Positions 17,966 to 27,286 of a DNA stretch of 64,000 bases are shown here, one piece after another. Within the stretch, counting starts at the first letter, position 1. The number at the start of each line of letters is the position of its first letter. The DNA lies in NCBI RefSeq assembly GCF_013314895.1, contig NZ_JABTYE010000022.1, forward strand, positions 1 to 64,000, read 5' to 3'. The notes below the pieces were generated by a model that had not been told where the DNA came from, made no database searches, and saw only the letters and a list, made by a program, of their open reading frames with translations. The position numbers and the translations under genes were made by a program. The DNA is from Cupriavidus gilardii. GTDB taxonomy: Bacteria > Pseudomonadota > Gammaproteobacteria > Burkholderiales > Burkholderiaceae.

Positions 17966-18943
17966 TTAATCCGCGGTGATGTTGCGGTCCTTGATCAGTT
18001 TGCCCCAGCGGGCGCTTTCCTTGCTCACGATCGCCGCGAACTGCGCGGGCGTGCCGCCGACCGGCTCGGCGCCCAGCTTGGCCAGCCGTTCCTTGACCTC
18101 CGGCGCCTGGATCGCCTTGTTGAACTCCGCGTTCAGGCGCGCGACGAGGTCGGCCGGCAGGTTCTTCGGGCCATAGATGCCGAACCAGGTCTCGCTGACG
18201 AAGCCGGGCAGGCCCGATTCGCCGACGGTCGGCACGTCCGGCACCAGCGCCGAGCGCTTCGGGCTGGTTACCGCGAGCGCCTTGAGCTTGCCGTCGCGCA
18301 CGTGCGGCAGACCGGTGACGATGCTGTCGAACAGGATATGCACCTTGCCCGAAATCAGGTCGGCGATCGACAGCGCCGTGCCCTTGTACGGAATATGCGT
18401 CAACTGAACGCCGGCCTGCGCGCTGAAGGCCTCGGCCATCAGATGCACCACGGTGCCGTTGCCGCTGGAGGCGTAGTTCAGTTCGCCGGGATGCGCCTTG
18501 GCATAGGCGATCAGTTCCTTGACGCTGTTGACCGGCAGATGATTCGACACCACCAGCAGATTGGTCGCGCTGGCGACCTGGCCGATCGGTGTGAAATCGG
18601 TCTGCACGTTGTACGGCAGGCGCGGATGGATATGCGGTCCGATCGAATGCGTGCTGCTGGTGGCGATCAGCAGCGTGTAGCCGTCCGCCGGAGCCTTGGC
18701 GGCCATGTCGGAGCCGATCGAGCCGCCCGCGCCGGGCCGGTTGTCGACCACGACCTGCTGGCCCAGATTGGCGCCGACCTTCTGCGCGATCGCGCGCGCC
18801 AGCAGGTCGGTCGCGCCGCTGGCGGGAAAGGGCACGATCAGGCGGATCGGCTTGGCGGGATAGTTTTCCGCCAGGGCGGGCGCGGCGGCGAAGGCCAGCG
18901 TTGCCGCCAGGCCGGTGCCGAGCAGGCGCAGCCAGGATGTCAT
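17966..18943 (-). CDS. Tripartite tricarboxylate transporter receptor (Bug/TctC family)
   Basis: A 325-residue periplasmic receptor with a signal peptide ending AAPALAEN at about residue 26. Mature start NYPAKPIRLIVPFPASGATDLLARAI is the Bug hallmark, with VVDNRPGAGGSIGSDMAAKAPADGYTLL following, and VPDVPTVGESGLPGFVSETWFG in the second domain. Its stop is 49 bases before the gamma-glutamyltransferase gene, and both run leftwards, so they may form a unit. The gene is divergent from a LysR regulator across a 162-base AT-rich region, which suggests that regulator controls it. The ligand is unknown but probably a carboxylate. Confidence 0.94.
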   Translation of the reverse strand: MTSWLRLLGTGLAATLAFAAAPALAENYPAKPIRLIVPFPASGATDLLARAIAQKVGANLGQQVVVDNRPGAGGSIGSDMAAKAPADGYTLLIATSSTHSIGPHIHPRLPYNVQTDFTPIGQVASATNLLVVSNHLPVNSVKELIAYAKAHPGELNYASSGNGTVVHLMAEAFSAQAGVQLTHIPYKGTALSIADLISGKVHILFDSIVTGLPHVRDGKLKALAVTSPKRSALVPDVPTVGESGLPGFVSETWFGIYGPKNLPADLVARLNAEFNKAIQAPEVKERLAKLGAEPVGGTPAQFAAIVSKESARWGKLIKDRNITAD

Positions 18944-19105
18944 TTCAATCTCCGTGGACGTAGTCGTTTCGATGCCGGCGGACCGGCCGATGGCGCATTA
19001 TTCCGTGCAGCTTTACATAATGAAAGTTAATATTTCTTTTTTGCTTCTCAAGTTCTGCTTAAGGGACGCCCTGCGACGTCCGGGCTGGCTTTCTCCCATG
19101 ACGCC
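18944..19105. promoter_or_regulatory. Divergent Bug-receptor/LysR intergenic region
   Basis: The 162 bases between the two divergent starts hold a distinctly AT-rich core at about 19010-19060 in a GC-rich genome. This fits a shared promoter region where the LysR protein would bind. I cannot assign exact -35/-10 pairs or a T-N11-A box with confidence. Confidence 0.5.
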
Positions 19106-19996
19106 ATGAGCACCATTCGTTTTCTCCGCACCTTCGTTGCCGTCGCCGAGCACGGTTCCTTTGCCGCCGCGGCCGGCCATGTGGCGTTGACCCAGGCCGC
19201 GGTCAGCCTGCAGATGCGCGCGCTCGAGGGCGAACTGCGGCGCGATCTGTTCGACCGCACCGGGCGCGTGGTGGTGCTCAATGCCGGCGGGCGCGAACTG
19301 CTGCCGCGCGCGCGCCAGATGCTGGCACTCTACGACGACATGCGCGCCGCCCCGGAGACGCCCGAAGCGATGGCCGGGGCGGTCGCCGTCGGGGCGGTGG
19401 TGTCGGTGATGGGCGGCCTGTCCCATGTGGTGGCCAGCATGAAGACCGAGCATCCGGCGCTCGATGTGCGGCTGGTGGGCGCCAAGTCGATCGAGCTGTC
19501 GACGCTGGTCGAGGCCGGCGAACTCGATGCGGCGATCGTCGTGGAGGGGCCGGGCCGGCTGGCCGGGGCGCTGCGCTGGACGCCGCTGTATCGCGAGCCG
19601 CTGGTGGCGATCGCCGCCGCCGGCAGTGCCGCCGCGGACGCGCGCCAGGCGCTGGCGAGCCAGGCCTTCCTGCGTTTCGACCGTACCCAGCTGACCGGCA
19701 TGCTGGTCGAGCGAGCCCTGCGGCGCGCGCATCTGCGCGTCAACGAATTCCTCGAACTCAATTCGATCGAGGCGCTGGTCGAGCTGGTGCGGCAGCAGGT
19801 CGGCGTGACCGTGGTGCCGCTGCTGCAGCGGGCGCGCTGGCGCGACGACGAGGCGCTGCGGGTGCTGCCGCTGGAGGCCGGCGGCGAGCCGGTATGGCGC
19901 ACCATCGGCATGCTGGAGCGGCGCGATCATTCGCGCCGGCATATTACCGAGGCGATCCGGGCGGCCTGCGCGGCGCTGTTCTGCGAGTCGCGCTAG
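19106..19996 (+). CDS. LysR family transcriptional regulator
   Basis: A 296-residue LysR-type regulator. The winged helix-turn-helix is at residues 1-60: RFLRTFVAVAEHGSFAAAAGHVALTQAAVSLQMRALE, then LFDRTGRVVVLNAGG. The remainder is the two-lobed effector domain. It is divergent from the Bug receptor gene at 17966-18943, the classic arrangement for a LysR activator and its target. It converges on tctA with a shared terminator between. The inducer is probably the transported acid or a metabolite of it. Start MSTIRFLRT at 19106. Confidence 0.95.
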   Translation: MSTIRFLRTFVAVAEHGSFAAAAGHVALTQAAVSLQMRALEGELRRDLFDRTGRVVVLNAGGRELLPRARQMLALYDDMRAAPETPEAMAGAVAVGAVVSVMGGLSHVVASMKTEHPALDVRLVGAKSIELSTLVEAGELDAAIVVEGPGRLAGALRWTPLYREPLVAIAAAGSAAADARQALASQAFLRFDRTQLTGMLVERALRRAHLRVNEFLELNSIEALVELVRQQVGVTVVPLLQRARWRDDEALRVLPLEAGGEPVWRTIGMLERRDHSRRHITEAIRAACAALFCESR

Positions 19997-20012
19997 GGGC
20001 TCGTTCGCCTCG

Positions 20013-20049
20013 GCCAAAAAAAAACGGGGTGCCGGCTGGCACCCCGTTT
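20013..20049. terminator. Bidirectional terminator between lysR and tctA
   Basis: A 12-bp perfect stem (20022-20033 with 20038-20049) around a 4-base loop. On the minus strand the stem is followed by nine T residues, a strong terminator for tctBA. On the plus strand only three T residues end the stem, so termination of the LysR transcript is weaker. It sits 27 bases from the LysR stop and 22 from the tctA stop. Confidence 0.92.
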
Positions 20050-20070
20050 CACGTGTTGCGTGCTTGCTTC

Positions 20071-21573
20071 TTATTCTTCCTGGAACGCTTCCTCGCGCTT
20101 GGCCTTGATCGACGGCAGGGCCACGATCAGCACCAGGATTGCGGCGGCGATCAGCAGGCTCAGCGACAGCGGACGGGTGAAGAACACCGTGAACTCGCCA
20201 CGCGAGAGCAGCAGCGTGCGGCGGAAGTTCTCTTCCATCATCGGTCCGAGCACGAAGCCGAGCAGCAGCGGCGCCGGTTCGCACTTGAGCTTCAGGAACA
20301 GATAGCCCACCACACCGAAGGCCGCAGTCTGGAACACGTCGAAGGTGGTGTTCTGGACCGAGTAGACGCCGATACAGCAGAACGTCAGGATGGCCGGATA
20401 CAGGAAGCGGTAAGGCACCTTCAGCAGCTTGACCCAGATGCCGATCAGCGGCAGGTTCAGGATGATCAGCATGAAGTTGCCGATCCACATCGAGGCGATC
20501 AGGCCCCAGAACAGCTGCGGGTTGCTGGTCATCACCTGCGGGCCCGGCTGGATGTTGTGGATCGTCATCGCACCGACCATCAGCGCCATCACCGCGTTGG
20601 GCGGAATGCCCAGCGTCAGCAGCGGGATGAACGAGGTCTGCGAAGCGGCGTTGTTGGCCGATTCCGGACCGGCCACGCCTTCGATCGCGCCCTTGCCGAA
20701 CTCCTGCGGGTACTTCGACGACTTCTTCTCCAGCGTGTAGGCCGCGAACGACGCCAGCGAGGCACCGCCGCCCGGCAGGATACCCAGCGCCGAACCCAGC
20801 ACGGTGCCGCGCAGCACCGCCGGAATCATGCGCTTGAAGTCTTCCTTGGTCGGGAACAGGTTGGTGATGCTGTCGGTGAACGTTTCGCGCTTTTCGCGCT
20901 GCTCCAGGTTCGCGATGATTTCCGCGAAGCCAAAGATACCCATTGCCACGGCGACGAAGTTCAGGCCGTCGGTCAGCTCCGGCACGTCGAACGAGAAGCG
21001 CGCGGCGCCCGAGTTCACGTCGGTACCGACCAGGCCCAGCAGCAGACCCAGCACGATCATCGCGATGGCCTTGACCAGCGAGCCCGAGGCCAGCACCACG
21101 GCGCCGATCAGGCCCAGCACCATCAGCGAGAAGTACTCGGCGGGGCCGAACTTGAACGCCAGTTCCGACAGCGGCGCGGCGAAGCCGGCCAGGATCAGCG
21201 TGGCCACGCAGCCGGCGAAGAACGAGCCCATGCCTGCGGTCGCCAGCGCCACGCCGGCCCGGCCGCGCCGCGCCATCTGGTAGCCGTCGATGGTTGTCAC
21301 CACCGAGGACGATTCACCGGGCAGATTGACCAGGATCGCGGTGGTCGAGCCGCCGTACTGCGCGCCGTAGTAGATGCCCGCCAGCATGATCAGCGCCGCC
21401 ACCGGGGGCAGCGTGTAGGTGATCGGCAGCAGCATCGCGATGGTCGCGAGCGGTCCCAGGCCGGGCAGCACGCCGATCAGCGTGCCGAGCAGACAGCCGA
21501 GGAAGGCGTAGGCCAGGTTCTGGAAGGTCAGGGCGGTCGAGAAGCCGATGCCCAGGTTGGTTAGCAGTTCCAT
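20071..21573 (-). CDS. tctA: Tripartite tricarboxylate transporter large permease (TctA)
   Basis: A 500-residue polytopic inner-membrane protein, the large subunit of TTT transporters, which take up carboxylates with a periplasmic receptor. It shows the family signature GLGPLATIAMLLPITYTLPP and the tandem internal motif region GGSTTAILVNLPGESSSVVTTIDGYQMARRGRA, with a second related half near LPGGGASLASFAAYTLEKK. About a dozen hydrophobic helices are apparent. It begins ten bases after the tctB stop, so the two are co-transcribed. The receptor (TctC) gene is not in the operon; one or more of the nearby Bug genes may serve it. Confidence 0.95.
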   Translation of the reverse strand: MELLTNLGIGFSTALTFQNLAYAFLGCLLGTLIGVLPGLGPLATIAMLLPITYTLPPVAALIMLAGIYYGAQYGGSTTAILVNLPGESSSVVTTIDGYQMARRGRAGVALATAGMGSFFAGCVATLILAGFAAPLSELAFKFGPAEYFSLMVLGLIGAVVLASGSLVKAIAMIVLGLLLGLVGTDVNSGAARFSFDVPELTDGLNFVAVAMGIFGFAEIIANLEQREKRETFTDSITNLFPTKEDFKRMIPAVLRGTVLGSALGILPGGGASLASFAAYTLEKKSSKYPQEFGKGAIEGVAGPESANNAASQTSFIPLLTLGIPPNAVMALMVGAMTIHNIQPGPQVMTSNPQLFWGLIASMWIGNFMLIILNLPLIGIWVKLLKVPYRFLYPAILTFCCIGVYSVQNTTFDVFQTAAFGVVGYLFLKLKCEPAPLLLGFVLGPMMEENFRRTLLLSRGEFTVFFTRPLSLSLLIAAAILVLIVALPSIKAKREEAFQEE

Positions 21574-21583
21574 CTGGCGCTCC

Positions 21584-22045
21584 TTAGCCGGTAATGAAGG
21601 CCGGCCACACCGGCATCTGCAGATTGATGCCGTAGACGAAGGCGCCCATGCTGATCAGCACCAGCACGATGGTGTTCAGGATCGCACCGCGCCAGGTGAA
21701 CTCGTGGCTGGCCATCGACGACACCAGCACCAGCACGATCACCGACAGCACCATGCCCAGCGGCTTGAGCAGCAGGCCGAACAGCACCACCGAACCGAGG
21801 ATCCACAGCAACAGCTTGATGTCCCAGCGGGCGAGCTCGTCGCCCTCGCCCTTGCTGGACAAGGACCCGATCAGCACCAGCACGCCCAGCAGGGCGAGCA
21901 CGACGCCGAGCCAGAACGGGAAATACCCCGGACCCATCTTCGCGGCGGTTCCCATCGAATAGCCGCGAGCGACCCAGGAAAAGCCGAATCCGACCAGGAT
22001 GAACATCAGGCCGGAGGCAAAGTCCTTTTGGCTACGTATGCGCAA
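21584..22045 (-). CDS. tctB: Tripartite tricarboxylate transporter small subunit (TctB)
   Basis: A 153-residue membrane protein of the TctB family with four predicted membrane helices at about residues 10-28, 43-60, 80-110 and 122-142. N-terminal RSQKDFASGLMFILVGFGFSW and the following GTAAKMGPGYFPFWLGVVLALLG are the conserved TctB signature. It forms the small membrane subunit with TctA. It is the first gene of a two-gene operon; a 386-base gap separates it from the divergent antiporter gene. The start MRIRSQKDFA is clear. Confidence 0.93.
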   Translation of the reverse strand: MRIRSQKDFASGLMFILVGFGFSWVARGYSMGTAAKMGPGYFPFWLGVVLALLGVLVLIGSLSSKGEGDELARWDIKLLLWILGSVVLFGLLLKPLGMVLSVIVLVLVSSMASHEFTWRGAILNTIVLVLISMGAFVYGINLQMPVWPAFITG

Positions 22046-22431
22046 AATGATTCTCCTCGATTTGACAAAACTGGCGCTTGCGGTGCTGTGAGCCGCGCGT
22101 CGAATGCGCTGGTCTCATGGTGGCGCGATGGGCCGTTGCAGCGTTTGTGCGATGCAGCGAAACCGCGCGCGGCACCCTCCCCGTCCGCAGGCAGGGGGAA
22201 GGTAAGGGCGCCACCTTTCAGTGACCTTTCAGATGTCTGCAAACTTGGTCAATGTGAGGGTATCTCCCTAGATCCTCCGGGGCCGTCGCCACGGAGCACG
22301 GCGGACGGCGATGCCGGCACCGGCGCAGGGCCGACATCCCGGTCGGCTATCATCGGCGGCGCTGCCGCCGTCATGCTGCAGCGTCGCGGCTTCGTCGTCC
22401 GTATCCCTCCGTTACTGTTGCAAGGACCAGT
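22046..22431. other. Divergent intergenic region tctB-cvrA
   Basis: 386 bases without a convincing gene. It must hold the tctBA promoter and that of the antiporter. A 9-base direct repeat, ACCTTTCAG, occurs at 22213-22221 and 22224-22232. I see no further protein, RNA gene or clear sigma70 pair. Confidence 0.4.
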
Positions 22432-24150
22432 TTGGAAAGCATTGAACATGTCATCCTGATCGGCGCCGTGGTGATGTCCCTCGGCATCGTCGTCGGTGCG
22501 TTCTCGTCGCGAATCGGCGTCCCCTTTCTGCTGGTATTCCTGCTGGTCGGCATGCTGGCCGGTGTCGACGGCCCGGGCGGCATCCGCTTCGCCAATACCT
22601 GGCTCAGTTTTCTGGTCGGCAATCTGGCGCTCGCGGTGATCCTGCTCGATGGCGGGCTGCGCACGCAGTTCACGACTTTCCGCGTCGCGTTGCGGCCATC
22701 GCTGGCGTTGGCCACGGTCGGCGTGCTGCTGACCACCGGCCTGGTCGGGCTGTTTGCCGCCTGGGTGCTGGAGATCGACTGGAAGCTCGGCCTGCTGCTG
22801 GGCGCCATCGTCGGATCGACCGACGCGGCCGCGGTCTTCTCGCTGCTTAACAGCAGCGGGGTGCGGCTCAAGGAGCGGGTCGCCAGCGTGCTCGAGATCG
22901 AATCCGGCATCAACGACCCGATGGCGATCTTCCTGACGCTGACGCTGATCGAGTGGATTCATGCGCCGGAGGGGCACAGCGGTGGCGCGCTGCTGTGGCG
23001 GCTGCTGGTGCAGTTCGGCGTCGGCGGCGCGATGGGTTTGGCGCTCGGCTATTGCCTGGCAAATGTGCTCGAGCGCATTCGCGTGCCCGAAGGTCTGCAG
23101 GCGATCCTGCTGTGTTCGGGCGGCGCCATGGTCTTTGCGATCGTGCAGACCGCTGGCGGCAGCGGCTTTCTGGCGGTGTATCTGACGGGCATGCTGATCG
23201 GCAACCGCGACCGCGCCGTCAGCCCGGACGCGATGCGCGCCATGGACGGCATGGCGTGGCTGGCCCAGTCGGCGATGTTTCTGCTGCTCGGTCTGCTGGT
23301 CACGCCGCACCGGATCTGGGACGTGGCGATGCCGGCGATGGCGGTGGCGCTGTTCCTGATGCTGGTGGCCCGTCCGGTGGCGGTCTGGGTCTCGTTGCTG
23401 CCGTTCCGCTTCAATGCGCGCGAGAAGGGCTTCATCGCCTGGATGGGACTGCGAGGCGCGGTGCCGATCGTGCTGGCGCTGTTTCCGCTGCTGCAGGGCA
23501 TTCCCGATTCGGGCCTGTTGTTCCGCATCGCCTTTGCCGTGGTGCTGGCCAGCTTGCTGTTGCAGGGGACTACGGTACCGCTGGCCGCGCGGCTCGGCCG
23601 CGTGCTGCGGCCCGCGTACCCCGAACCGCTGGCGCGCGAACGCCTGCACGGCACGCGCGCGCCGGCGATGGACCTGATGCAGTTCGAGGTCGAGCCCGAG
23701 TCTGCCGTGACCGGCGTGCGCGCGGACCGGGTCGAATTGCCGCCGCGTTGCCGCCTGATGACGGTGGCCCGCGACGAGGCGCTGGTGCCGCTCGAGCACG
23801 CCGTTCTGCAGGACGGCGATACGGTCTCGGTGCTGGGACCGGCCAGCAGCGTGCCGACGCTCGCGCGGCTGTTCCGCACGCCGGAGCAGGCGCCGACCTG
23901 GCAGCAGGTGCCGCACGATTTCGTGCTGTCCGGCGACGCGCTGCTGCGCGACGTGGCGGGCCTGTACGGCACACGCGAACTCGCGCCGGGCGAATATCCG
24001 TCGACGCTGGGGGCCGCGATGCTGCACGCCTTTGCCACGCCGCCGGTGGAGGGCGATACGGTGGAGATCGCGGGGCTGACGTTGACGGCGGTGCGCATGG
24101 AAGATGGCCGGATCGTGCAGGTGGGGTTGCGGCTGCCGCGGCAGGCTTAG
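22432..24150 (+). CDS. cvrA: Potassium/proton antiporter, CPA1 family (CvrA/NhaP2-like)
   Basis: A 572-residue cation/proton antiporter. Residues 1-390 form a 12-13 helix CPA1 transporter domain. VGSTDAAAVFSLL holds the ion-binding Asp residues, and IESGINDPMAIFLTL the second conserved acidic region. GLRGAVPIVLALFPL is a typical later helix. The C-terminal part contains an RCK_C-like regulatory domain (about 410-480) and a CorC_HlyC-like domain (about 490-565), the architecture of E. coli CvrA/NhaP2, which exports K+ for protons and affects volume regulation. The start is a TTG at 22432 with AAGGA eight bases upstream. There is no in-frame ATG until residue 15. Confidence 0.92.
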   Translation: MESIEHVILIGAVVMSLGIVVGAFSSRIGVPFLLVFLLVGMLAGVDGPGGIRFANTWLSFLVGNLALAVILLDGGLRTQFTTFRVALRPSLALATVGVLLTTGLVGLFAAWVLEIDWKLGLLLGAIVGSTDAAAVFSLLNSSGVRLKERVASVLEIESGINDPMAIFLTLTLIEWIHAPEGHSGGALLWRLLVQFGVGGAMGLALGYCLANVLERIRVPEGLQAILLCSGGAMVFAIVQTAGGSGFLAVYLTGMLIGNRDRAVSPDAMRAMDGMAWLAQSAMFLLLGLLVTPHRIWDVAMPAMAVALFLMLVARPVAVWVSLLPFRFNAREKGFIAWMGLRGAVPIVLALFPLLQGIPDSGLLFRIAFAVVLASLLLQGTTVPLAARLGRVLRPAYPEPLARERLHGTRAPAMDLMQFEVEPESAVTGVRADRVELPPRCRLMTVARDEALVPLEHAVLQDGDTVSVLGPASSVPTLARLFRTPEQAPTWQQVPHDFVLSGDALLRDVAGLYGTRELAPGEYPSTLGAAMLHAFATPPVEGDTVEIAGLTLTAVRMEDGRIVQVGLRLPRQA

Positions 24151-27086
24151 CGCAGCGCGCCTATGTTGACCAATTGCCGCATCGTCCAGCCCAGCACAGG
24201 GGGCAGCTTGGCTCGATAAAGCTCGCGCACGACGGTGTTGCCGATCGGGGCCTTGCGTTGCACTTGCAGGCGGGACACCGCGGTATCGCCTGCATTCCCG
24301 GTGTCGCCGCGCTGACCGATCGGCGCCATCCCCGCCACGCGTATCGCCGTGATGACCCATTGCAGCGAATGCGCCAGTGCGTCCAGGGCCCGGTGCACCG
24401 CTTCGATCTCCTGCCGATACGGCGCGGCGACGGCGTCCGGCAGGTCGGCCGAATAGGCGAGCGGGGCGACGAACTCCTGCCGGATCTCGTCGATCAGCGG
24501 CAGTGCGCGCAGTGCGGCCTCGCGCAAGCCGAGCGCCTGGCGGCAGGTGGCGTTGTTCGCGTCGATTTCGCCATTGCGGTTCATCGCCGCAAGCAGGCGC
24601 GGCCATAGCGTGCTGGCCTGCTCCAGCACGTCGCAGACGGCTTCGAGCTTGCCGGCCTTGGACCGGCTGCCTTCGAGCGCGTCGCGCAGATGTCGCTCGA
24701 TATCGCGCTTGACATCGACCATGCGCTGCGCCGAGCGAAGGCGCACGCGTTCGACTTCCGTGTCCAGGCCGTTCTCCAGCGCATTGGCGGTGGCGCCCAG
24801 CGCCAACGAGACATGCCGGTCGGTCTGGTCCCATTGCTGCCGGAGGCTGTGCTCGATCCCGCCGGGACCCGGCGCGCCCGCGCCGGCGGCCGCGGCGTGG
24901 ATGTCCCTGACCGATGTATGACCGGCATCCGGGCTGTCCCCTTCGGGATCGCCGATGCCGTGATCCGCCATCCGGGCGCGGTACTCGACGCGCATGCTGG
25001 ACAACTGGTGCAGCGAGTCATGCATCTTGCGGGCGGTCTCGATTGCCAGTTGTTCTTCTTCCCGCACGGTGTCGTGCTCCCGCCTGACTTCCAGCCGCCG
25101 ATTGTGGGCGTTCATCAGCCGGCCGGTGATCTGGACGCTGGCCAGGTCGAGCAGGGTGGCGGCCACCGCGCCGACGGGCACGCTGGTCGTCCAGTTCGCG
25201 AGCTCGGGATACAGCCCGCGCAATTCTTCCAGCCGGGCCTCTGCGAGCAACAGTTCGCGCCGCACATTGTCCATCACCATGTGCCGTTCGCGCAGGTACG
25301 GCTTGATCGCCGGAAAAATGACGTCGATCAGGTCGCCCGGACCAAGCTCCTCATTGCGGATCACGTCGCGAACCGCGTGCACGCCAGCCTGCCAGCGCGT
25401 CTCCAACGGGATCTCGCGATGGCCCGCGCGTTGCCGCTGCACCTGCGTGTGGTCCTCGGCGAAGTCGTCCAGCAGCGAGGCGACATTGTTGCAGATCGAC
25501 TCGATCGGCCAGCGTTGGCGGTAAAAGCGGGCGAACATCTTGCGGGCGCCGGACAGCATTGGCCGGTAGTTCAGTGCCACCGCTTCGCCTTCGCCCTTTT
25601 CCAGCGCGGCGGCCAGCCATTGGAAGTCGCTGCTGTCGAGCTCGCCCCGTGCGGCTTCGTCCAGAGGATGCTGATCGCTGGCACGCACCAGGCCTGCGAT
25701 GGCGGCCGCTCGATCGTGTCCGTGGCCGAGGTCGTGCAGATACTGCAGATTGCGGGCGGCGAGAAACTGGCGCAAGTAGCCCGGTTCGGACAGTCTCGCA
25801 TCGACGATGCGTAGCAGTCCCGTCTCGTCCAGCCGCTCGCCACGCGCGGTATGGCGATCGACCGTGTGGCATATGGCCTGGCACAGTCCCTTGACGAGAT
25901 CGGCGCGGAGCAGTTCTCGCTGTTTCTGCACCGCCAGGTCGCCGTCGAGTTGCTCGCGCGCCCGGGCGCGGCGCTGCATCAGCGTGCGCATTTGCGCCAC
26001 GTCCTGGTTCAGCGGGCTCAGTGCCAGTTCACCGTCGCAGCGGCGCAGCACGTCGTACAGCTCGCGTTCCTTCAGCGCGGCCAGCAGATTGGTTCGCGAG
26101 GCAAGCAGCACGGCCAGCGTGCCATCGCCGCGAGTGCCTGCATTGCCGTCCGCGGTGCCGTCCGCGGTGCCGTCGTGCAGGCGTGCGGCGTCCGGCTCCG
26201 CCGCCTCGCGTGCCAGCCGCGACCGTTCTTCGGCGATGCCGGCTTCGTTCTGCCTGAGCGCGCGCATCAGTTCCTCGTGCCGCTGCTCGGCGAGCAGTCC
26301 GGCGACCGCGGCCTCGCGGTCGCACGCCTTGCGTTCGCTCGGGCTCATGGCGGCATGCTGGATCGGTCCGCTGCGCAGCCGGCGATCGTATTCGCGCAGC
26401 CATCGCTCGCGGCCTGCGGCGTTGTTCGGACCGGCCAGTTCGGGCGCACAGCTGGCCAGGGCGGAGCGCAGCACGGCCGGATCGCGAGGGCGCAGCCGCG
26501 CGGCTTGTGCCTGCAGACCCAGCTTCAGCTGTTCGGCGACGTAGGCCCGGGTGGCCGGCAGCGGACAAGGCGAGCCGGCGTCACCGATCTCGCTCAATCC
26601 GAAGCTGATGCCATCGAGCATGGCGTACAGCGGCGTGGCCGATGACGATGTGGACCCCGGCGACAGCAATTCGTCATACACCCGCTGATTGGCCCGCTGC
26701 ACGGACACGGCGCTGTGAAACAGCGCGAACACCTGCTGCAGGGCCGCGTGCGACAGATAGGTGCCGCGCTCGATCCGGTCGGAGATGGTCAACCCTTGCA
26801 GGCGATCGCCAGGCAATGTCAGGCTGGCGCGGCAAAGGCGCTCGCGCACTGCCGCGCCGCCCCGGCTTTCGACCGCCGCGATCAATGCGCGCCAGGACGC
26901 CTGGTTGCGTGCCACGTCCGCACTGGTCTTGCCGATCCGGAAAATGCGGTGCAGACCGGCGCGCAGCGCCATGCCGAAGCTGCTGCCCATCTCCAGCGTC
27001 CCCTTGGCGTCGCACTGCACTTGATAGGCGCCGTGCCAGGCGGCAGGCGGCAATGGCATGTCGAAGTCGATGTGGCTGGCGTTCAC
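24147..27086 (-). CDS. Large helical protein of unknown function
   Basis: A 979-residue protein that I cannot assign. It is Ala/Arg/Leu-rich, strongly helical, and contains long charged coiled-coil-like stretches, for example around residues 265-300, 345-370 and 660-690. One moderately hydrophobic segment lies at about 635-655 (VPVGAVAATLLDLASVQITG). There is no Sec signal peptide and no recognisable catalytic motif. A 12-base repeat in the gene encodes DGTADGTADGN near residue 305. The start is GTG at 27086 with AGGGGAGA eight bases upstream. It overlaps the 3' end of the antiporter gene by four bases on the opposite strand. A secreted effector or large scaffold is possible, but nothing decides it. 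Confidence 0.75.
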   Translation of the reverse strand: MNASHIDFDMPLPPAAWHGAYQVQCDAKGTLEMGSSFGMALRAGLHRIFRIGKTSADVARNQASWRALIAAVESRGGAAVRERLCRASLTLPGDRLQGLTISDRIERGTYLSHAALQQVFALFHSAVSVQRANQRVYDELLSPGSTSSSATPLYAMLDGISFGLSEIGDAGSPCPLPATRAYVAEQLKLGLQAQAARLRPRDPAVLRSALASCAPELAGPNNAAGRERWLREYDRRLRSGPIQHAAMSPSERKACDREAAVAGLLAEQRHEELMRALRQNEAGIAEERSRLAREAAEPDAARLHDGTADGTADGNAGTRGDGTLAVLLASRTNLLAALKERELYDVLRRCDGELALSPLNQDVAQMRTLMQRRARAREQLDGDLAVQKQRELLRADLVKGLCQAICHTVDRHTARGERLDETGLLRIVDARLSEPGYLRQFLAARNLQYLHDLGHGHDRAAAIAGLVRASDQHPLDEAARGELDSSDFQWLAAALEKGEGEAVALNYRPMLSGARKMFARFYRQRWPIESICNNVASLLDDFAEDHTQVQRQRAGHREIPLETRWQAGVHAVRDVIRNEELGPGDLIDVIFPAIKPYLRERHMVMDNVRRELLLAEARLEELRGLYPELANWTTSVPVGAVAATLLDLASVQITGRLMNAHNRRLEVRREHDTVREEEQLAIETARKMHDSLHQLSSMRVEYRARMADHGIGDPEGDSPDAGHTSVRDIHAAAAGAGAPGPGGIEHSLRQQWDQTDRHVSLALGATANALENGLDTEVERVRLRSAQRMVDVKRDIERHLRDALEGSRSKAGKLEAVCDVLEQASTLWPRLLAAMNRNGEIDANNATCRQALGLREAALRALPLIDEIRQEFVAPLAYSADLPDAVAAPYRQEIEAVHRALDALAHSLQWVITAIRVAGMAPIGQRGDTGNAGDTAVSRLQVQRKAPIGNTVVRELYRAKLPPVLGWTMRQLVNIGALR

Positions 27087-27214
27087 GATGTCTCCCCTCG
27101 TAGCGTTTCGATAGAGGACCGCGTCGGCGGTCCCGTGGCATCACGATATGGGAGGTGCCGTGGTCGGGCATGCGCAAAAATCGTTAAAACGGTCCGCGCC
27201 GTCTTCCCCTTGTC

Positions 27215-27254
27215 AAAAAAGGAAACGGCCCGCTACCCATGAAGGCAGCGGGCC
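27215..27254 (-). terminator. Rho-independent terminator after the Bug receptor gene
   Basis: On the minus strand a 9-bp GC stem (27226-27234 with 27246-27254) encloses an 11-base loop and is followed by a T-rich run interrupted by CC (27215-27225). It lies 33 bases after the receptor stop at 27287 and separates it from the large unknown gene. Confidence 0.85.
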
Positions 27255-27286
27255 GCGATTGGCCAGCCTCGCGACGGCGTGCGGGT

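Noticed and set aside
22249-24834. Open frame of 861 codons antisense to the antiporter gene
   Set aside because: The residues are Arg/Gln/His-rich with no domain logic, while the opposite strand gives a clear CPA1 antiporter. Similar frames antisense to alaS, glnS and nadE are rejected for the same reason.
26640-26680. Possible internal start or frameshift in the 979-residue gene
   Set aside because: The single open frame runs uninterrupted from a well-spaced ribosome site, with consistent composition on both sides.
27087-27240. Hrp/PIP-box upstream of the 979-residue gene (type III effector hypothesis)
   Set aside because: I looked for TTCG-N15/16-TTCG on the minus strand and found no match. 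No secretion apparatus genes are present, so effector status stays speculative.
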